A DNA stretch of 64,000 nt from an uncultured Verrucomicrobiae bacterium (GTDB lineage Bacteria > Verrucomicrobiota > Verrucomicrobiia > JADLBR01 > CALLMV01). Of this stretch, positions 17,245-25,028 are shown piece after piece. The stretch is taken from positions 21,973 through 85,972 of the forward strand of contig CALLMV010000023.1 of assembly GCA_938005615.1 (NCBI GenBank), read 5' to 3'. Made by a program: the position numbers and the translations under genes. Below the pieces are notes generated by a model, which saw only the letters and a list, made by a program, of their open reading frames with translations, was not told where the DNA came from and searched no databases. Each line of letters starts with the position of its first letter. Position 1 is the first letter of the stretch.

Positions 17245-18051
17245 ATGTCTCAACCTGACATCCAGAACGCAGGGCCGAAGATTCGATTTGTAAACGTTTA
17301 TAAACGCCTTGGTAGGCAGCAAATTTTGCGTGGGCTAGATTTGGATGTTTTTCCTGGAGAATCGTTAGTGATTCTTGGGCGCTCCGGTGGTGGGAAGAGC
17401 GTGCTGCTTAAACATCTGATCGGCTTAATCAAGCCAGATTCAGGATCGATTTTTGTTGACGGCCAAGACATTTCGCTGCTCAACGAGCGCCAACTGATTC
17501 CTATACGCAGAAAGATCGCGATGGTGTTTCAAGGCGGTGCGCTTTTTGACTCGATGACCGTCGGGGAGAATGTGGCTTTCCCTTTGCGTGAGGAAAGGCG
17601 CTACAGTGAGCAGGAAATCCAGGAGCGCGTGGCCGAGATGCTCGAGGCTGTAGGGCTACCTGGCCAACAAGAGAAGATGCCCGCGGAACTGTCGGGTGGC
17701 ATGAAGAAACGCGTGGCTTTGGCACGCTCAGTGATTAGGCGACCAGAAGTGATTCTCTACGATGAGCCCACGGCTGGTTTGGATCCCATCATGACGGCTA
17801 ATATTGACCGGCTGATCAAAGAGATGAAAAAACGTTTCAATACTACCTCCGTTACTATAACTCACGATATGCAGAGTGCTTTCAACATTTCAGACCGAAT
17901 AGCTTTTCTTAAATCGGGAAGGATCCAAAGTGTTGGGCGCCCGGAGGAGATTTTGAAAAGTGCGGATCCCGACATCCAAAATTTTATCCAGGGTGTGGCG
18001 GATGAAAGTGACGAGGCCATTCAACAACTTATGCAGAGCCAGGCATCATGA
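17245..18051 (+). CDS. mlaF: MlaF-type ABC transporter ATPase
   Basis: 268 residues. Walker A is GRSGGGKSVLLKHL near residues 46-59, the Q-loop is MVFQGGALFDSMTV, the signature is LSGGMKKRVALAR, Walker B is VILYDEPTAGLDP, and the switch His is in TSVTITHDMQS. The FQGGALFDSMTVGENVAFPL stretch and SGGMKKR (Met-Lys-Lys rather than Gln-x-Gln) are typical of the MlaF/Ttg2A subgroup. It begins one base after mlaE and its stop overlaps the mlaD start by ATGA at 18048-18051. All catalytic residues appear intact. Confidence 0.97.
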   Translation: MSQPDIQNAGPKIRFVNVYKRLGRQQILRGLDLDVFPGESLVILGRSGGGKSVLLKHLIGLIKPDSGSIFVDGQDISLLNERQLIPIRRKIAMVFQGGALFDSMTVGENVAFPLREERRYSEQEIQERVAEMLEAVGLPGQQEKMPAELSGGMKKRVALARSVIRRPEVILYDEPTAGLDPIMTANIDRLIKEMKKRFNTTSVTITHDMQSAFNISDRIAFLKSGRIQSVGRPEEILKSADPDIQNFIQGVADESDEAIQQLMQSQAS

Positions 18052-19025
18052 AAAAGACAACCCTTGGTCCAGATTTTCTTGTGGGTTTGTTTGTGCTGTG
18101 TGGTCTAGCAGCCATAGCCGTTTTGATCATCCTTCTGAGCGGCGCATCTACGGCTGATATTTCCGTCACGAGAATCACTGTCAAAATGGAAAGTGCAGAT
18201 GGATTGATCCGGGGCACTAAGGTCATGATGTCAGGGGTGCGCATTGGGCGTGTGATGTCCCATCCTGAACTCACACCTGATGGGCAGCGTGCCATTGTGA
18301 GGGTGGCTGTACAACAACCATTTAGAATCCGGCAAGGCTCCAATTTTGTAGTGAAGCCAGAAGGTATTTTGGGAGACAGATTTGTGGAGGTCATCCCCCC
18401 AGATGATCCGGACGCCCCCTTTTTGAACGATGGTGATATTGCTGAGGGCTCCCGGATGACTGGCCTAGGTGATCTGGCAGACACGGCTCAGGACGTTGTT
18501 GCCCGATTGAAACCCACTCTGGATAATGTCCAGTTGGCAAGCAAACGCTTGGATTCCATTTTGGCTAAGGTGGATGGGGAAGTTTTAACTGATGAGGCTA
18601 CAGATTCGCTACGCAACACCATCAAAGAACTCGGCGCCGGTGTTGATAAACTGAACGAGCTGATCCTGGGTGCCGGTCAAGTCGTTAACAACACACGCGA
18701 TGCAACCGGCTCACTCAAATCAGCTATGGCCAGAGTTGATGAGCAATTGTTAGACGAGAGGACTATCAACCAATTAAAAAATGCTATTTCAGATTTGCAG
18801 AGCACAGTGGCGAATCTTCAGAGCTTCACGGAAGGCCTGACTAAGGGCGAGGGGGTTATCGGTCGTCTAGCGAATGACAAAAAACTTGCTGATGACTTAG
18901 CTGCTTTCGTCCAGAATCTACGTCAGCGAGGTATACTTTTTTACGCCGACGTCGCGAGCCGCGACCAGCAACAATCAGAGCCCGCGCGCCCAACAGTTCG
19001 CCCGACTCAGTCCACTAGGAGGTAA
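18048..19025 (+). CDS. mlaD: MlaD-type MCE-domain lipid transport protein
   Basis: 325 residues. One N-terminal membrane helix (LVGLFVLCGLAAIAVLIILLSG, about residues 11-32) anchors it in the inner membrane. The MCE domain follows at about 35-115 (VKMESADGLIRGTKVMMSGVRIG, a typical G-L-x-x-G-x-x-V-x-x-x-G-V-x-I-G pattern, then GSNFVVKPEGILGDRFVEV). The remaining 200 residues are a predicted helical, partly coiled-coil region with repeated Leu heptads (ATDSLRNTIKELGAGVDKL, INQLKNAISDLQSTV). That is longer than in E. coli MlaD and resembles MCE proteins of other phyla. It is the last gene of mlaEFD; a T-run (about 19069-19076) follows. Confidence 0.93.
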   Translation: MKKTTLGPDFLVGLFVLCGLAAIAVLIILLSGASTADISVTRITVKMESADGLIRGTKVMMSGVRIGRVMSHPELTPDGQRAIVRVAVQQPFRIRQGSNFVVKPEGILGDRFVEVIPPDDPDAPFLNDGDIAEGSRMTGLGDLADTAQDVVARLKPTLDNVQLASKRLDSILAKVDGEVLTDEATDSLRNTIKELGAGVDKLNELILGAGQVVNNTRDATGSLKSAMARVDEQLLDERTINQLKNAISDLQSTVANLQSFTEGLTKGEGVIGRLANDKKLADDLAAFVQNLRQRGILFYADVASRDQQQSEPARPTVRPTQSTRR

Positions 19026-19102
19026 TTCATCGAGATGTTTTCGGATTAGACTCCAGAAACGAAAGAACTTTTTTTTCTGCAGTTTGCGTTTAGCAATACG
19101 CC

Positions 19103-20086
19103 ATGCCGGCTGTGAACCATCTAGATGAACCAATCACTGCATATATCCGGCGTGAGTTTGATACCTTTCCTGCGGATATGTCGGTGGGGGATGCACTCAA
19201 GAGTTTACGCAGCCGTGATGTTTCAGGTGCCATCCTATACTTTTACATCACCGACAAAGAGGACAAGCTGGTGGGCGTTGTACCTACGCGCAAGCTGCTT
19301 ACATCTCCCGAGCACAGGCTCATGAGCGAACTGATGATACCCCGAGTGATTACCGTTCGCGATGATGCCTGCATTATGGATGCCTGTGAACTTTTTGTCA
19401 TGCACAGGTTTTTGTCACTGCCGGTTGTGAATTCTGAAAAAAAAATGGTTGGGGTACTGGATGCTACAATCCTTTCTGATGAGATTTTCGACATTACGGA
19501 GAAACAGGCTGCGGATGAACTTTTTGAGGGAATCGGTGTGCGTGTGGATCAGATTAAGGACGGAACCCCCATCAAAGCTTTCCGCTTCAGATTCCCCTGG
19601 CTGATCGCCACCATAGCCAGCGGGCTTCTGTGTGCCCTGCTAGCCAGCGCCTATGAAGTCACTCTGGCTGAGAGCATAGTACTAGCGTTTTTCCTAACAC
19701 TCATACTGGGATTGGGAGAAAGCGTCGCGATGCAATCAATGACGGTCACGATTCAGCAATTACGCGTTGCACGACCGACGTTTGCCTGGTTCGCTAAGAC
19801 TTTTCGCCATGAATTAGCCACGGCGGGTTTACTCGGTGCAAGTTGCGGAATGCTTGTAGGTGGCGTTGTTTGGTTTTGGCGTAGCGCTCTTTGGGAAGGC
19901 GTGGCCATAGGCAGTAGCATTTTTTTTTCCATTATCTGCGCCTGTGCAGTTGGGCGAAGTGTTCCGACACTCCTGCATGCCATACGACTTGATCCAAAAA
20001 TCTCCGCAGGTCCAATCACACTAGGCTTAGCAGACATCATTACGTTGGCGATTTATTTCAACAGTGCTGTCATTTTTCTTTCCTAA
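19103..20086 (+). CDS. MgtE-type divalent cation transporter with CBS pair, no N domain
   Basis: 327 residues. Residues about 1-135 hold two CBS motifs (VSGAILYFYITDKEDKLVGVVPTRKLL; MHRFLSLPVVNSEKKMVGVLDATIL). A linker (DELFEGIGVRVDQI) and five membrane spans from about residue 160 make the MgtE channel domain. The channel signature is altered: LGLGESVAMQSMTVTIQQL stands where canonical MgtE has a GGNxGxQxxT segment, while LDPKISAGPITLGLADIITL keeps the pore-lining Asp. The superhelical N domain that senses Mg in classical MgtE is missing. Magnesium is the likely but unproven ion. It is followed by the tRNA-Thr gene on the same strand. Confidence 0.85.
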   Translation: MPAVNHLDEPITAYIRREFDTFPADMSVGDALKSLRSRDVSGAILYFYITDKEDKLVGVVPTRKLLTSPEHRLMSELMIPRVITVRDDACIMDACELFVMHRFLSLPVVNSEKKMVGVLDATILSDEIFDITEKQAADELFEGIGVRVDQIKDGTPIKAFRFRFPWLIATIASGLLCALLASAYEVTLAESIVLAFFLTLILGLGESVAMQSMTVTIQQLRVARPTFAWFAKTFRHELATAGLLGASCGMLVGGVVWFWRSALWEGVAIGSSIFFSIICACAVGRSVPTLLHAIRLDPKISAGPITLGLADIITLAIYFNSAVIFLS

Positions 20087-20133
20087 TGGAAACACCTAAT
20101 CAAAATTTATCGGAGAAAACTTCGATAAAACTA

Positions 20134-20162
20134 TTGACAAATTACAAAATCTGACCACTATT
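20134..20162 (+). promoter_or_regulatory. Candidate promoter of tRNA-Thr and tuf
   Basis: The consensus -35 TTGACA (20134-20139), 17 bases, then ACTATT (20157-20162), ends about 40 bases before the tRNA. The 11-base word TTGACAAATTA starting here recurs at 21584, upstream of tRNA-Trp, which suggests a common strong-promoter class. Confidence 0.5.
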
Positions 20163-20203
20163 CGCGGCTCTGATTCAAGCAGTGCTTGATGAAGAGACCG
20201 ATC

Positions 20204-20276
20204 GCCCACGTAGCTCAGTTGGTAGAGCACGTCCTTGGTAAGGACGAGGTCGTCGGTTCAATCCCGATCGTGGGCT
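20204..20276 (+). tRNA. tRNA-Thr (GGT)
   Basis: A full cloverleaf can be drawn: acceptor GCCCACG with CGTGGGC, D-arm AGCTCAGTTGGTAGAGC, anticodon stem CGTCC/GGACG with loop TTGGTAA (anticodon GGT), and a T-arm containing GGTTCAATCC. The discriminator is T and CCA is not encoded. It lies 60 bases upstream of tuf, a placement known from other bacteria where tRNA and tuf are co-transcribed. Confidence 0.97.
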
Positions 20277-20336
20277 TGAGCCGCTGCCAACCGCTGCGTA
20301 AGATCATAACAAAACTAAACTACAACAATTAAAATT

Positions 20337-21530
20337 ATGGCCAAAGAAGCATTCCAAAGAGACAAACCGCACGTCAACATCGGTACAATAGGTCACGTAG
20401 ACCATGGTAAAACCACACTAACGGCAGCCATTACCACAGTCCTTTCCAAAAAAGGTCTAGCGTCTGCAAAAAAATATGACGAAATCGACGCAGCACCCGA
20501 AGAAAAAGAACGTGGTATCACCATCAATACGGCGCACGTAGAATATATGACGGAAAACCGTCACTACGCACACGTAGATTGCCCTGGTCACGCCGACTAC
20601 ATCAAAAACATGATCACCGGTGCGGCTCAGATGGACGGCGCTATCCTCGTTGTAAGCGCCGCAGATGGCCCCATGCCTCAGACCCGCGAGCACATTCTCC
20701 TGGCCCGCCAGGTTGGTGTCCCAGCGCTGGTCGTGTTTCTCAACAAATGCGATATGGTGGATGATAAAGAGTTGCTAGAGCTCGTAGAGCTGGAAGTACG
20801 TGAGCTCCTTAGCTCCTACGAATTTCCGGGTGACGAAATTCCCATCATTCGTGGCAGCGCGGTAAAGGCCCTTGAAGCAGCAGACCCCAATCACCCAGAT
20901 GCCAAATGCATCCTAGACCTCATGGAAGCTGTGGATAAATACATCCCTCTGCCAGAACGACCCAAAGATCAACCATTCCTTATGTCGGTTGAAGACGTAT
21001 TTAACATTGAAGGTCGCGGCACCGTGGCTACCGGTCGTGTAGAGCGCGGCGTACTCAAGAAAAACGAAGAGGTAGAAATCGTTGGGCTTAGACCGACACA
21101 AAAGACGGTAGTTACAGACATTGAAATGTTTCGTAAGCTGCTCGACACTGCCGAGGCTGGCGATAACGTCGGCATTCTTCTACGCGGCATCAAGAAGACG
21201 GACATCGAGCGTGGTCAAGTAATTGCCAAGCCGGGTACCATCAAGCCTCACTCCAAGTTCAAAGCAGAAGTATACGTCCTGAGCAAAGAAGAAGGTGGTC
21301 GTCATACTCCATTCTTCTCAAACTACCGCCCGCAGTTCTTCTTCCGTACCACAGACGTCACCGGCATCGTCAAACTACCTGAAGGAGTCGAGATGGTTAT
21401 GCCTGGTGACAACGTCGCCCTCGAAGTAGAACTCATCGCGCCCGTGGCTATGGAAAAAACCATGCGTTTTGCCATTCGTGAAGGCGGCCGAACCGTCGGT
21501 GCGGGACGTGTATCGGAAATTCTCGCCTGA
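20337..21530 (+). CDS. tuf: Translation elongation factor Tu
   Basis: 397 residues. Delivers aminoacyl-tRNA to the ribosome with GTP. G1 is GHVDHGKTT near residues 19-27, the switch I element RGITIN is present, G3 is DCPGHADY, G4 is NKCD, and G5 is GSA(V)KALE. The beta-barrel domains II and III follow without gaps ([12 protein letters not shown], the GGRHTPF region, [14 protein letters not shown]). The ATG is preceded by an A-rich leader without a Shine-Dalgarno. It is the first protein gene of the tuf-secE-nusG-rpl-rpo block. Another tuf copy may exist elsewhere. A strong terminator hairpin follows at 21555. Confidence 0.99.
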   Translation: MAKEAFQRDKPHVNIGTIGHVDHGKTTLTAAITTVLSKKGLASAKKYDEIDAAPEEKERGITINTAHVEYMTENRHYAHVDCPGHADYIKNMITGAAQMDGAILVVSAADGPMPQTREHILLARQVGVPALVVFLNKCDMVDDKELLELVELEVRELLSSYEFPGDEIPIIRGSAVKALEAADPNHPDAKCILDLMEAVDKYIPLPERPKDQPFLMSVEDVFNIEGRGTVATGRVERGVLKKNEEVEIVGLRPTQKTVVTDIEMFRKLLDTAEAGDNVGILLRGIKKTDIERGQVIAKPGTIKPHSKFKAEVYVLSKEEGGRHTPFFSNYRPQFFFRTTDVTGIVKLPEGVEMVMPGDNVALEVELIAPVAMEKTMRFAIREGGRTVGAGRVSEILA

Positions 21531-21554
21531 TTTTGCTTCCAAAAACTTGGAGAA

Positions 21555-21582
21555 GCCTGCCAAGAGGCAGGCAATCCTTTTT
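21555..21582 (+). terminator. tuf: Rho-independent terminator after tuf
   Basis: A perfect seven-base-pair stem, GCCTGCC - AAGA - GGCAGGC (21555-21572), is followed by AATCC and a TTTTT run, 25 bases after the tuf stop. It separates tuf from the promoter of tRNA-Trp and secE. Confidence 0.85.
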
Positions 21583-21583
21583 G

Positions 21584-21611
21584 TTGACAAATTAAATATT
21601 ATCGTTAAAAG
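21584..21611 (+). promoter_or_regulatory. Candidate promoter of tRNA-Trp, secE and the downstream operon
   Basis: The consensus -35 TTGACA (21584-21589) begins directly behind the tuf terminator. After 16 bases comes TAAAAG (21606-21611) as a weak -10, about 18 bases before the tRNA. It shares TTGACAAATTA with the promoter candidate before tRNA-Thr. The position, after a terminator and before a tRNA, is the main support. Confidence 0.5.
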
Positions 21612-21628
21612 TCTTGGTTCCTCAAAAA

Positions 21629-21701
21629 AGGAGAGTAGCTCAACTGGTAGAGCAGCGGTCTCCAAAACCGCGGGTTGCAGGTTCGATTCCTGTCTCTCCT
21701 G
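21629..21701 (+). tRNA. tRNA-Trp (CCA)
   Basis: Acceptor AGGAGAG pairs with CTCTCCT, the D-arm is AGCTCAACTGGTAGAGC, the anticodon stem is GCGGT/ACCGC with loop CTCCAAA (anticodon CCA), and the T-arm contains GGTTCGATTCC. The discriminator is G and CCA is not encoded. tRNA-Trp immediately before secE is a widely conserved bacterial arrangement. Confidence 0.97.
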
Positions 21702-21720
21702 AAGAGGAGTAAATTAGAAA

Positions 21721-22071
21721 ATGCCACCAGAACAAACAGCAGAACAATTGGCCGACGCCGTGCAGGTTGTTGAAAAGTCGTGGTTTCAACAGCATATGGC
21801 TTCCATAATCCTATGGGGCATCATCCTGCTTATTTTGGCCTTCTTACTCATCACAAAGTGGGGCCCATTTGCAAAGTTCGTCCGGGAGACTCGTGTTGAG
21901 CTAAGCAAATGCTCTTGGCCTTGGGATTACTCACTCCCTCCTTCAAAGCGCTATCAAGAGCTCATCACCTCTACTCTTATTGTCTTGGTCGGCATGATCC
22001 TGCTTGGCGGTTATACAAGCATTTTTGACTTCCTCTTTGGTTCAGGAGCTAAGTGGCTGATGTCCCTCTAA
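21721..22071 (+). CDS. secE: Preprotein translocase subunit SecE
   Basis: 116 residues, longer than the single-span SecE of many bacteria because a first hydrophobic segment (SIILWGIILLILAFLLIT, about residues 24-41) precedes the conserved part. The diagnostic region is FVRETRVELSKCSWP, then ELITSTLIVLVGMILLGGYTSIFDFLF, the amphipathic helix and the essential membrane span that clamps SecY. The ATG has a good Shine-Dalgarno (AGAGGAG) about 11 bases upstream. It lies between tRNA-Trp and nusG, the normal context. The protein acts in the inner membrane. Confidence 0.95.
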   Translation: MPPEQTAEQLADAVQVVEKSWFQQHMASIILWGIILLILAFLLITKWGPFAKFVRETRVELSKCSWPWDYSLPPSKRYQELITSTLIVLVGMILLGGYTSIFDFLFGSGAKWLMSL

Positions 22072-22078
22072 ACGAAAA

Positions 22079-22699
22079 ATGGAAACTTCGACGACCAGCA
22101 CGGAAAACGCAGAGCCTAAAGCACCGGCACAGGAAAAACATCCTAATGCCGAAAAAGCCCATTGGTTTGCCATTCATATCCTTAGCGGCCAAGAGCAAAA
22201 AGTCAAAGAATCTCTCCTCCGGCGCCTTCAACAGGAAGAAATGACACCCTACATCCACGAAGTTGTGGTACCTACGGAGCGCGTCTCTGAAGTCAAGAAA
22301 TCTAAGCGAGTCGAATCCGAACGCAGGCTCTATCCGGGCTATGTGTTCATCCTCGCTAACCTGCTTGATGAAAACAACAACATTATAGAAAAAACCTGGT
22401 ACTACATTCGTGAGACACAAGGTGTAATCGGCTTCGCCGACGGCCAAAGGCCAGTGCCCATGCGGCAAAAAGAAATCGAGGGCATCCTTTCTCAGATGAG
22501 ACAGGGCGAAGAAAAGGTCGTACCTAAGACATTGTTTGAAGTCGGCGATAAAGTCAAAGTCGGCGACGGCCCGTTTCTCAATCAGGATGGCGTTGTCGAA
22601 TCTATTGACCAAGAACGCGGTAAACTCCAAGTTTCCGTGAGCATTTTCGGCCGCAGCACTCTTGTAGAACTCGAATATTGGCAAGTGGAGAAAACTTAA
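22079..22699 (+). CDS. nusG: Transcription termination/antitermination factor NusG
   Basis: 206 residues. A 25-residue charged N-terminal extension precedes the NGN domain ([48 protein letters not shown]). The C-terminal KOW domain reads [24 protein letters not shown] and [22 protein letters not shown]. It binds RNA polymerase and links it to Rho or the ribosome. The gene starts seven bases after secE, with an A-rich leader lacking a Shine-Dalgarno. Confidence 0.98.
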   Translation: METSTTSTENAEPKAPAQEKHPNAEKAHWFAIHILSGQEQKVKESLLRRLQQEEMTPYIHEVVVPTERVSEVKKSKRVESERRLYPGYVFILANLLDENNNIIEKTWYYIRETQGVIGFADGQRPVPMRQKEIEGILSQMRQGEEKVVPKTLFEVGDKVKVGDGPFLNQDGVVESIDQERGKLQVSVSIFGRSTLVELEYWQVEKT

Positions 22700-22704
22700 A
22701 ATTT

Positions 22705-23133
22705 ATGGCAAAAGAAGTCGTCGCAACCATCCGTCTGCAAATCCCCGCTGGTCAGGCCAACCCGGCACCTCCCGTTGGTCCTGCACTCGGACAGCAAGGT
22801 GTTAACATCATGGCTTTCTGCAAGGATTTCAATGCCCGCACCCAAAAACAAGCGGGCGATATCCTTCCTGTCGTCATCACTGTTTACAAAGATAAAAGCT
22901 TTACATTCATCACCAAATCCCCACCTGCAGGAGTGTTACTCAAGAAAGCCGCTAAAATAGCATCTGGTTCTAAGGAGCCGAACAAAACAAAAGTCGGCAA
23001 AGTAACACGAGCACAAGTGATGGAAATCGTTAAACTGAAAATGCAGGACTTAAACACTGCTGACGAGGAGGCCGCCTTCAGAATGATCGCAGGTACTGCC
23101 CGTCAGGCAGGGATCGAAATCGTAGATAAATAA
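22705..23133 (+). CDS. rplK: Ribosomal protein L11
   Basis: 142 residues, the standard L11 length, from the ATG at 22705. The longer in-frame start lies inside nusG and is unlikely. Conserved marks are [55 protein letters not shown] and the C-terminal rRNA-binding domain with [10 protein letters not shown]. It is part of the GTPase-associated centre of the 50S subunit. It begins five bases after nusG and has an AT-rich leader without a Shine-Dalgarno. Confidence 0.98.
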   Translation: MAKEVVATIRLQIPAGQANPAPPVGPALGQQGVNIMAFCKDFNARTQKQAGDILPVVITVYKDKSFTFITKSPPAGVLLKKAAKIASGSKEPNKTKVGKVTRAQVMEIVKLKMQDLNTADEEAAFRMIAGTARQAGIEIVDK

Positions 23134-23184
23134 CCCAAACGTGGGAGGGCCTTGCGGTCCGCTTGAACCACAGGAGAAAAACAA

Positions 23185-23886
23185 ATGCCAAGATTCAGAA
23201 GTAAGAGATACAAAGCGGTGTTAGACAAGTTGGGTGAGGACAAACCTCTCGACTTGGCCAGCGCTATCAAAAAAATTAAGGAGCTGCCGCCCGTGAAATT
23301 CGACCAGACGGTATCCCTTGCATTTAGCCTCACAGTGGATCCCAAACAAAGCGACCAAATGGTCCGCGGCACAGTGGGCCTACCCCACGGAAGTGGTAAA
23401 AACGTCCGCGTCCTTGTTTTTGCCAAAGGTGCAGCCGCCCAAGCTGCTAAAGACGCCGGTGCAGAATATGTTGGCTTTGAGGATCTCATCAAAAAATGCA
23501 ACGAGGGCTTTACCGACTTCGACGTTGCCATCGCCACACCTGAAGCTATGACCGAAGTGCGTAAACTTGGTAAAGTGCTCGGCCCCCGAGGTCTTATGCC
23601 AAATCCCAAAACAGGAACCGTGACTGACGACACCGCCCGCGCAGTCAAAGAATGCAAAGCCGGACGTGTCGAGTTCAAGCTCGATAAAAACGCCAACATC
23701 CAAGTTCCCTTTGGCAAGCTTTCATTTCATGAAAAACAACTCATAGAAAATGGCGAAGCCGTGATTGATGCAGTCCTCAAAGCTCGCCCACCTGCTGCAA
23801 AAGGCGGCTACGTGCGTCGCGCTTCACTTGCAGCCACACAAACCCCGTCCATTACAATAGCCCTCGGTAAAACCACCAACCAATAA
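23185..23886 (+). CDS. rplA: Ribosomal protein L1
   Basis: 233 residues. Binds 23S rRNA at the L1 stalk and in many bacteria represses its own operon. Seen: AIKKIKELPPVKFDQTVSLAF, DPKQSDQMVRGTVGLPHGSGK, VLVFAKG, the signature KVLGPRGLMPNPKTGTVTDD (L1 signature LGPRGLMPxPKxGTV), and EFKLDKNANIQVPFGKLSF. The ATG has an AGGAG 9 bases upstream. The 51-base spacer after rplK can fold into a small hairpin (GGGCC - TTGC - GGTCC, 23147-23160) within a weaker outer GTGG/CCAC pairing, a possible L1-control element, though that is speculative. Confidence 0.98.
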   Translation: MPRFRSKRYKAVLDKLGEDKPLDLASAIKKIKELPPVKFDQTVSLAFSLTVDPKQSDQMVRGTVGLPHGSGKNVRVLVFAKGAAAQAAKDAGAEYVGFEDLIKKCNEGFTDFDVAIATPEAMTEVRKLGKVLGPRGLMPNPKTGTVTDDTARAVKECKAGRVEFKLDKNANIQVPFGKLSFHEKQLIENGEAVIDAVLKARPPAAKGGYVRRASLAATQTPSITIALGKTTNQ

Positions 23887-23892
23887 CACACC

Positions 23893-24408
23893 ATGAGACT
23901 CGGCAAATCCACACTCCTTGAAGAAGTCAAACAACGCGTTCAAAACACGCCCTATCTCATCCTCGCCAACTACAAAGGGATGACAGTTCCGGAATTCTCT
24001 GAACTACGTAAACGGCTACGCCCCACAGGAGCCAAATTCACAGTTGTTAAAAACACCATTCTGAAAATCGCCGCTAAAGACTCCGGCCTCCCCGAGTTCA
24101 CCACCATGCTCGAAGGCCAAATCGCGATGGTCGCTGGTTCCCAAGACGTCTGTGCCGCTGCAAAAGTCGTAAAAAACTTCAGTTCGGAATTCTCCAAACC
24201 CCTCATCAAGGGCGGAGTCCTCGACGGTGCCGTGCTTTCATCCGAACAAGTTTTGGCTCTTGCAGACCTCCCATCGCGCGAAGCACTACTTGGCCAAATT
24301 TTGGGACTATTGAACGCTCCTGCAACAAAGCTAGTCAGACTCATCGGCACACCCGGCGAAATGCTAGCAAGAGTCATACAAACCAACGCAGACAAACAGA
24401 AAGGCTAA
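23893..24408 (+). CDS. rplJ: Ribosomal protein L10
   Basis: 171 residues. Forms the base of the L7/L12 stalk. N-terminal part: LEEVKQRVQNTPYLILANYKGM, VPEFSELRKRLRPTGAKFTVVKNTILKIA, the usual rRNA-binding domain. The C-terminal helix that binds L12 dimers reads ATKLVRLIGTPGEMLARVIQT. It begins six bases after rplA with no visible Shine-Dalgarno. A 152-base spacer holding three hairpins separates it from rplL, which is unusually structured. Confidence 0.97.
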   Translation: MRLGKSTLLEEVKQRVQNTPYLILANYKGMTVPEFSELRKRLRPTGAKFTVVKNTILKIAAKDSGLPEFTTMLEGQIAMVAGSQDVCAAAKVVKNFSSEFSKPLIKGGVLDGAVLSSEQVLALADLPSREALLGQILGLLNAPATKLVRLIGTPGEMLARVIQTNADKQKG

Positions 24409-24413
24409 ATATT

Positions 24414-24505
24414 TTCCCGCCCAAGCGGGAAGGGCAAACAATGTCGAAAACCACCAGACAACTAGTTCCGAAGCCCTTCGGAAATAATGCCCCCGCGGGT
24501 GCGGG
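24414..24505 (+). promoter_or_regulatory. Chain of three RNA hairpins between rplJ and rplL
   Basis: Three perfect stems with four-base loops occur in a row: TTCCCGC-CCAA-GCGGGAA (24414-24431), TTCCGAA-GCCC-TTCGGAA (24466-24483) and CCCGC-GGGT-GCGGG (24492-24505). None is followed by a T-run, so they look like attenuation, processing or mRNA-stability structures and not terminators. They lie in the transcript just before the rplL Shine-Dalgarno, where a boost of L12 relative to L10 is needed. Function is inferred. Confidence 0.6.
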
Positions 24506-24560
24506 AGCCTATTGTTGGGGTCGCAGACACACAATCGCATAAAGCGGAAAAGGAAAAAAT

Positions 24561-24956
24561 ATGGCAGCAAACCTCGAACAAATCGTGGAACAACTCAGTG
24601 GACTTACCGTGCTAGAAGCCGCTGAACTCGTCAAACAACTTGAAACCAAATGGGGCGTGAGCGCCGCAGCGCCTGTCGCAGTGGCCGCCGCCGCTCCTGC
24701 CGCCGGAGCAGGCGCCGCAGCAGCCGCTCCCGCAGAGGAGAAGACCAGCTTCGATGTTATTCTTAAAGAAGCCGGTGCCAACAAAATCGGTGTCATCAAA
24801 GAAGTACGCGCTGTCGTACCTAGCCTTGGCTTAGCTGACGCCAAAGCACTCGTTGAAGGTGCGCCTAAAACCCTCAAAGAGGGTGTCGACAAAAAAGAGG
24901 CCGAAGAGATCAAGAAAAAGCTCGAAGCCGCCGGCGCAAAGGTCGAAATCAAATAA
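24561..24956 (+). CDS. rplL: Ribosomal protein L7/L12
   Basis: 131 residues, a normal length. N-terminal dimerisation part [21 protein letters not shown], then an Ala/Pro-rich flexible hinge ([19 protein letters not shown], about residues 36-58), then the factor-binding domain [40 protein letters not shown] and [17 protein letters not shown]. It recruits translation GTPases to the ribosome. The ATG has AAGGA about 8 bases upstream, which is clearer than at most neighbouring genes and fits the need for several copies per ribosome. Confidence 0.98.
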   Translation: MAANLEQIVEQLSGLTVLEAAELVKQLETKWGVSAAAPVAVAAAAPAAGAGAAAAAPAEEKTSFDVILKEAGANKIGVIKEVRAVVPSLGLADAKALVEGAPKTLKEGVDKKEAEEIKKKLEAAGAKVEIK

Positions 24957-24972
24957 CTTTTGTTTCGGAACA

Positions 24973-25003
24973 CCATCCCGCCAACCAAACTTCGGCGGGA
25001 TGG
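24973..25003 (+). promoter_or_regulatory. Strong hairpin between rplL and rpoB
   Basis: A perfect ten-base-pair stem, CCATCCCGCC with GGCGGGATGG, encloses an 11-base loop. No T-run follows. In E. coli the rplL-rpoB spacer contains an attenuator and an RNase III site that lower rpoB expression relative to the ribosomal genes; this hairpin is at the equivalent place and may serve the same purpose. The function is inferred from position. Confidence 0.6.
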
Positions 25004-25028
25004 CATCCGGCACAAAAATCGAAATAAT

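Noticed and set aside
24960..25028. N-terminal extension of rpoB from a TTG
   Set aside because: The stretch forms the ten-pair hairpin and its translation is not conserved; the ATG at 25029 gives the normal start.
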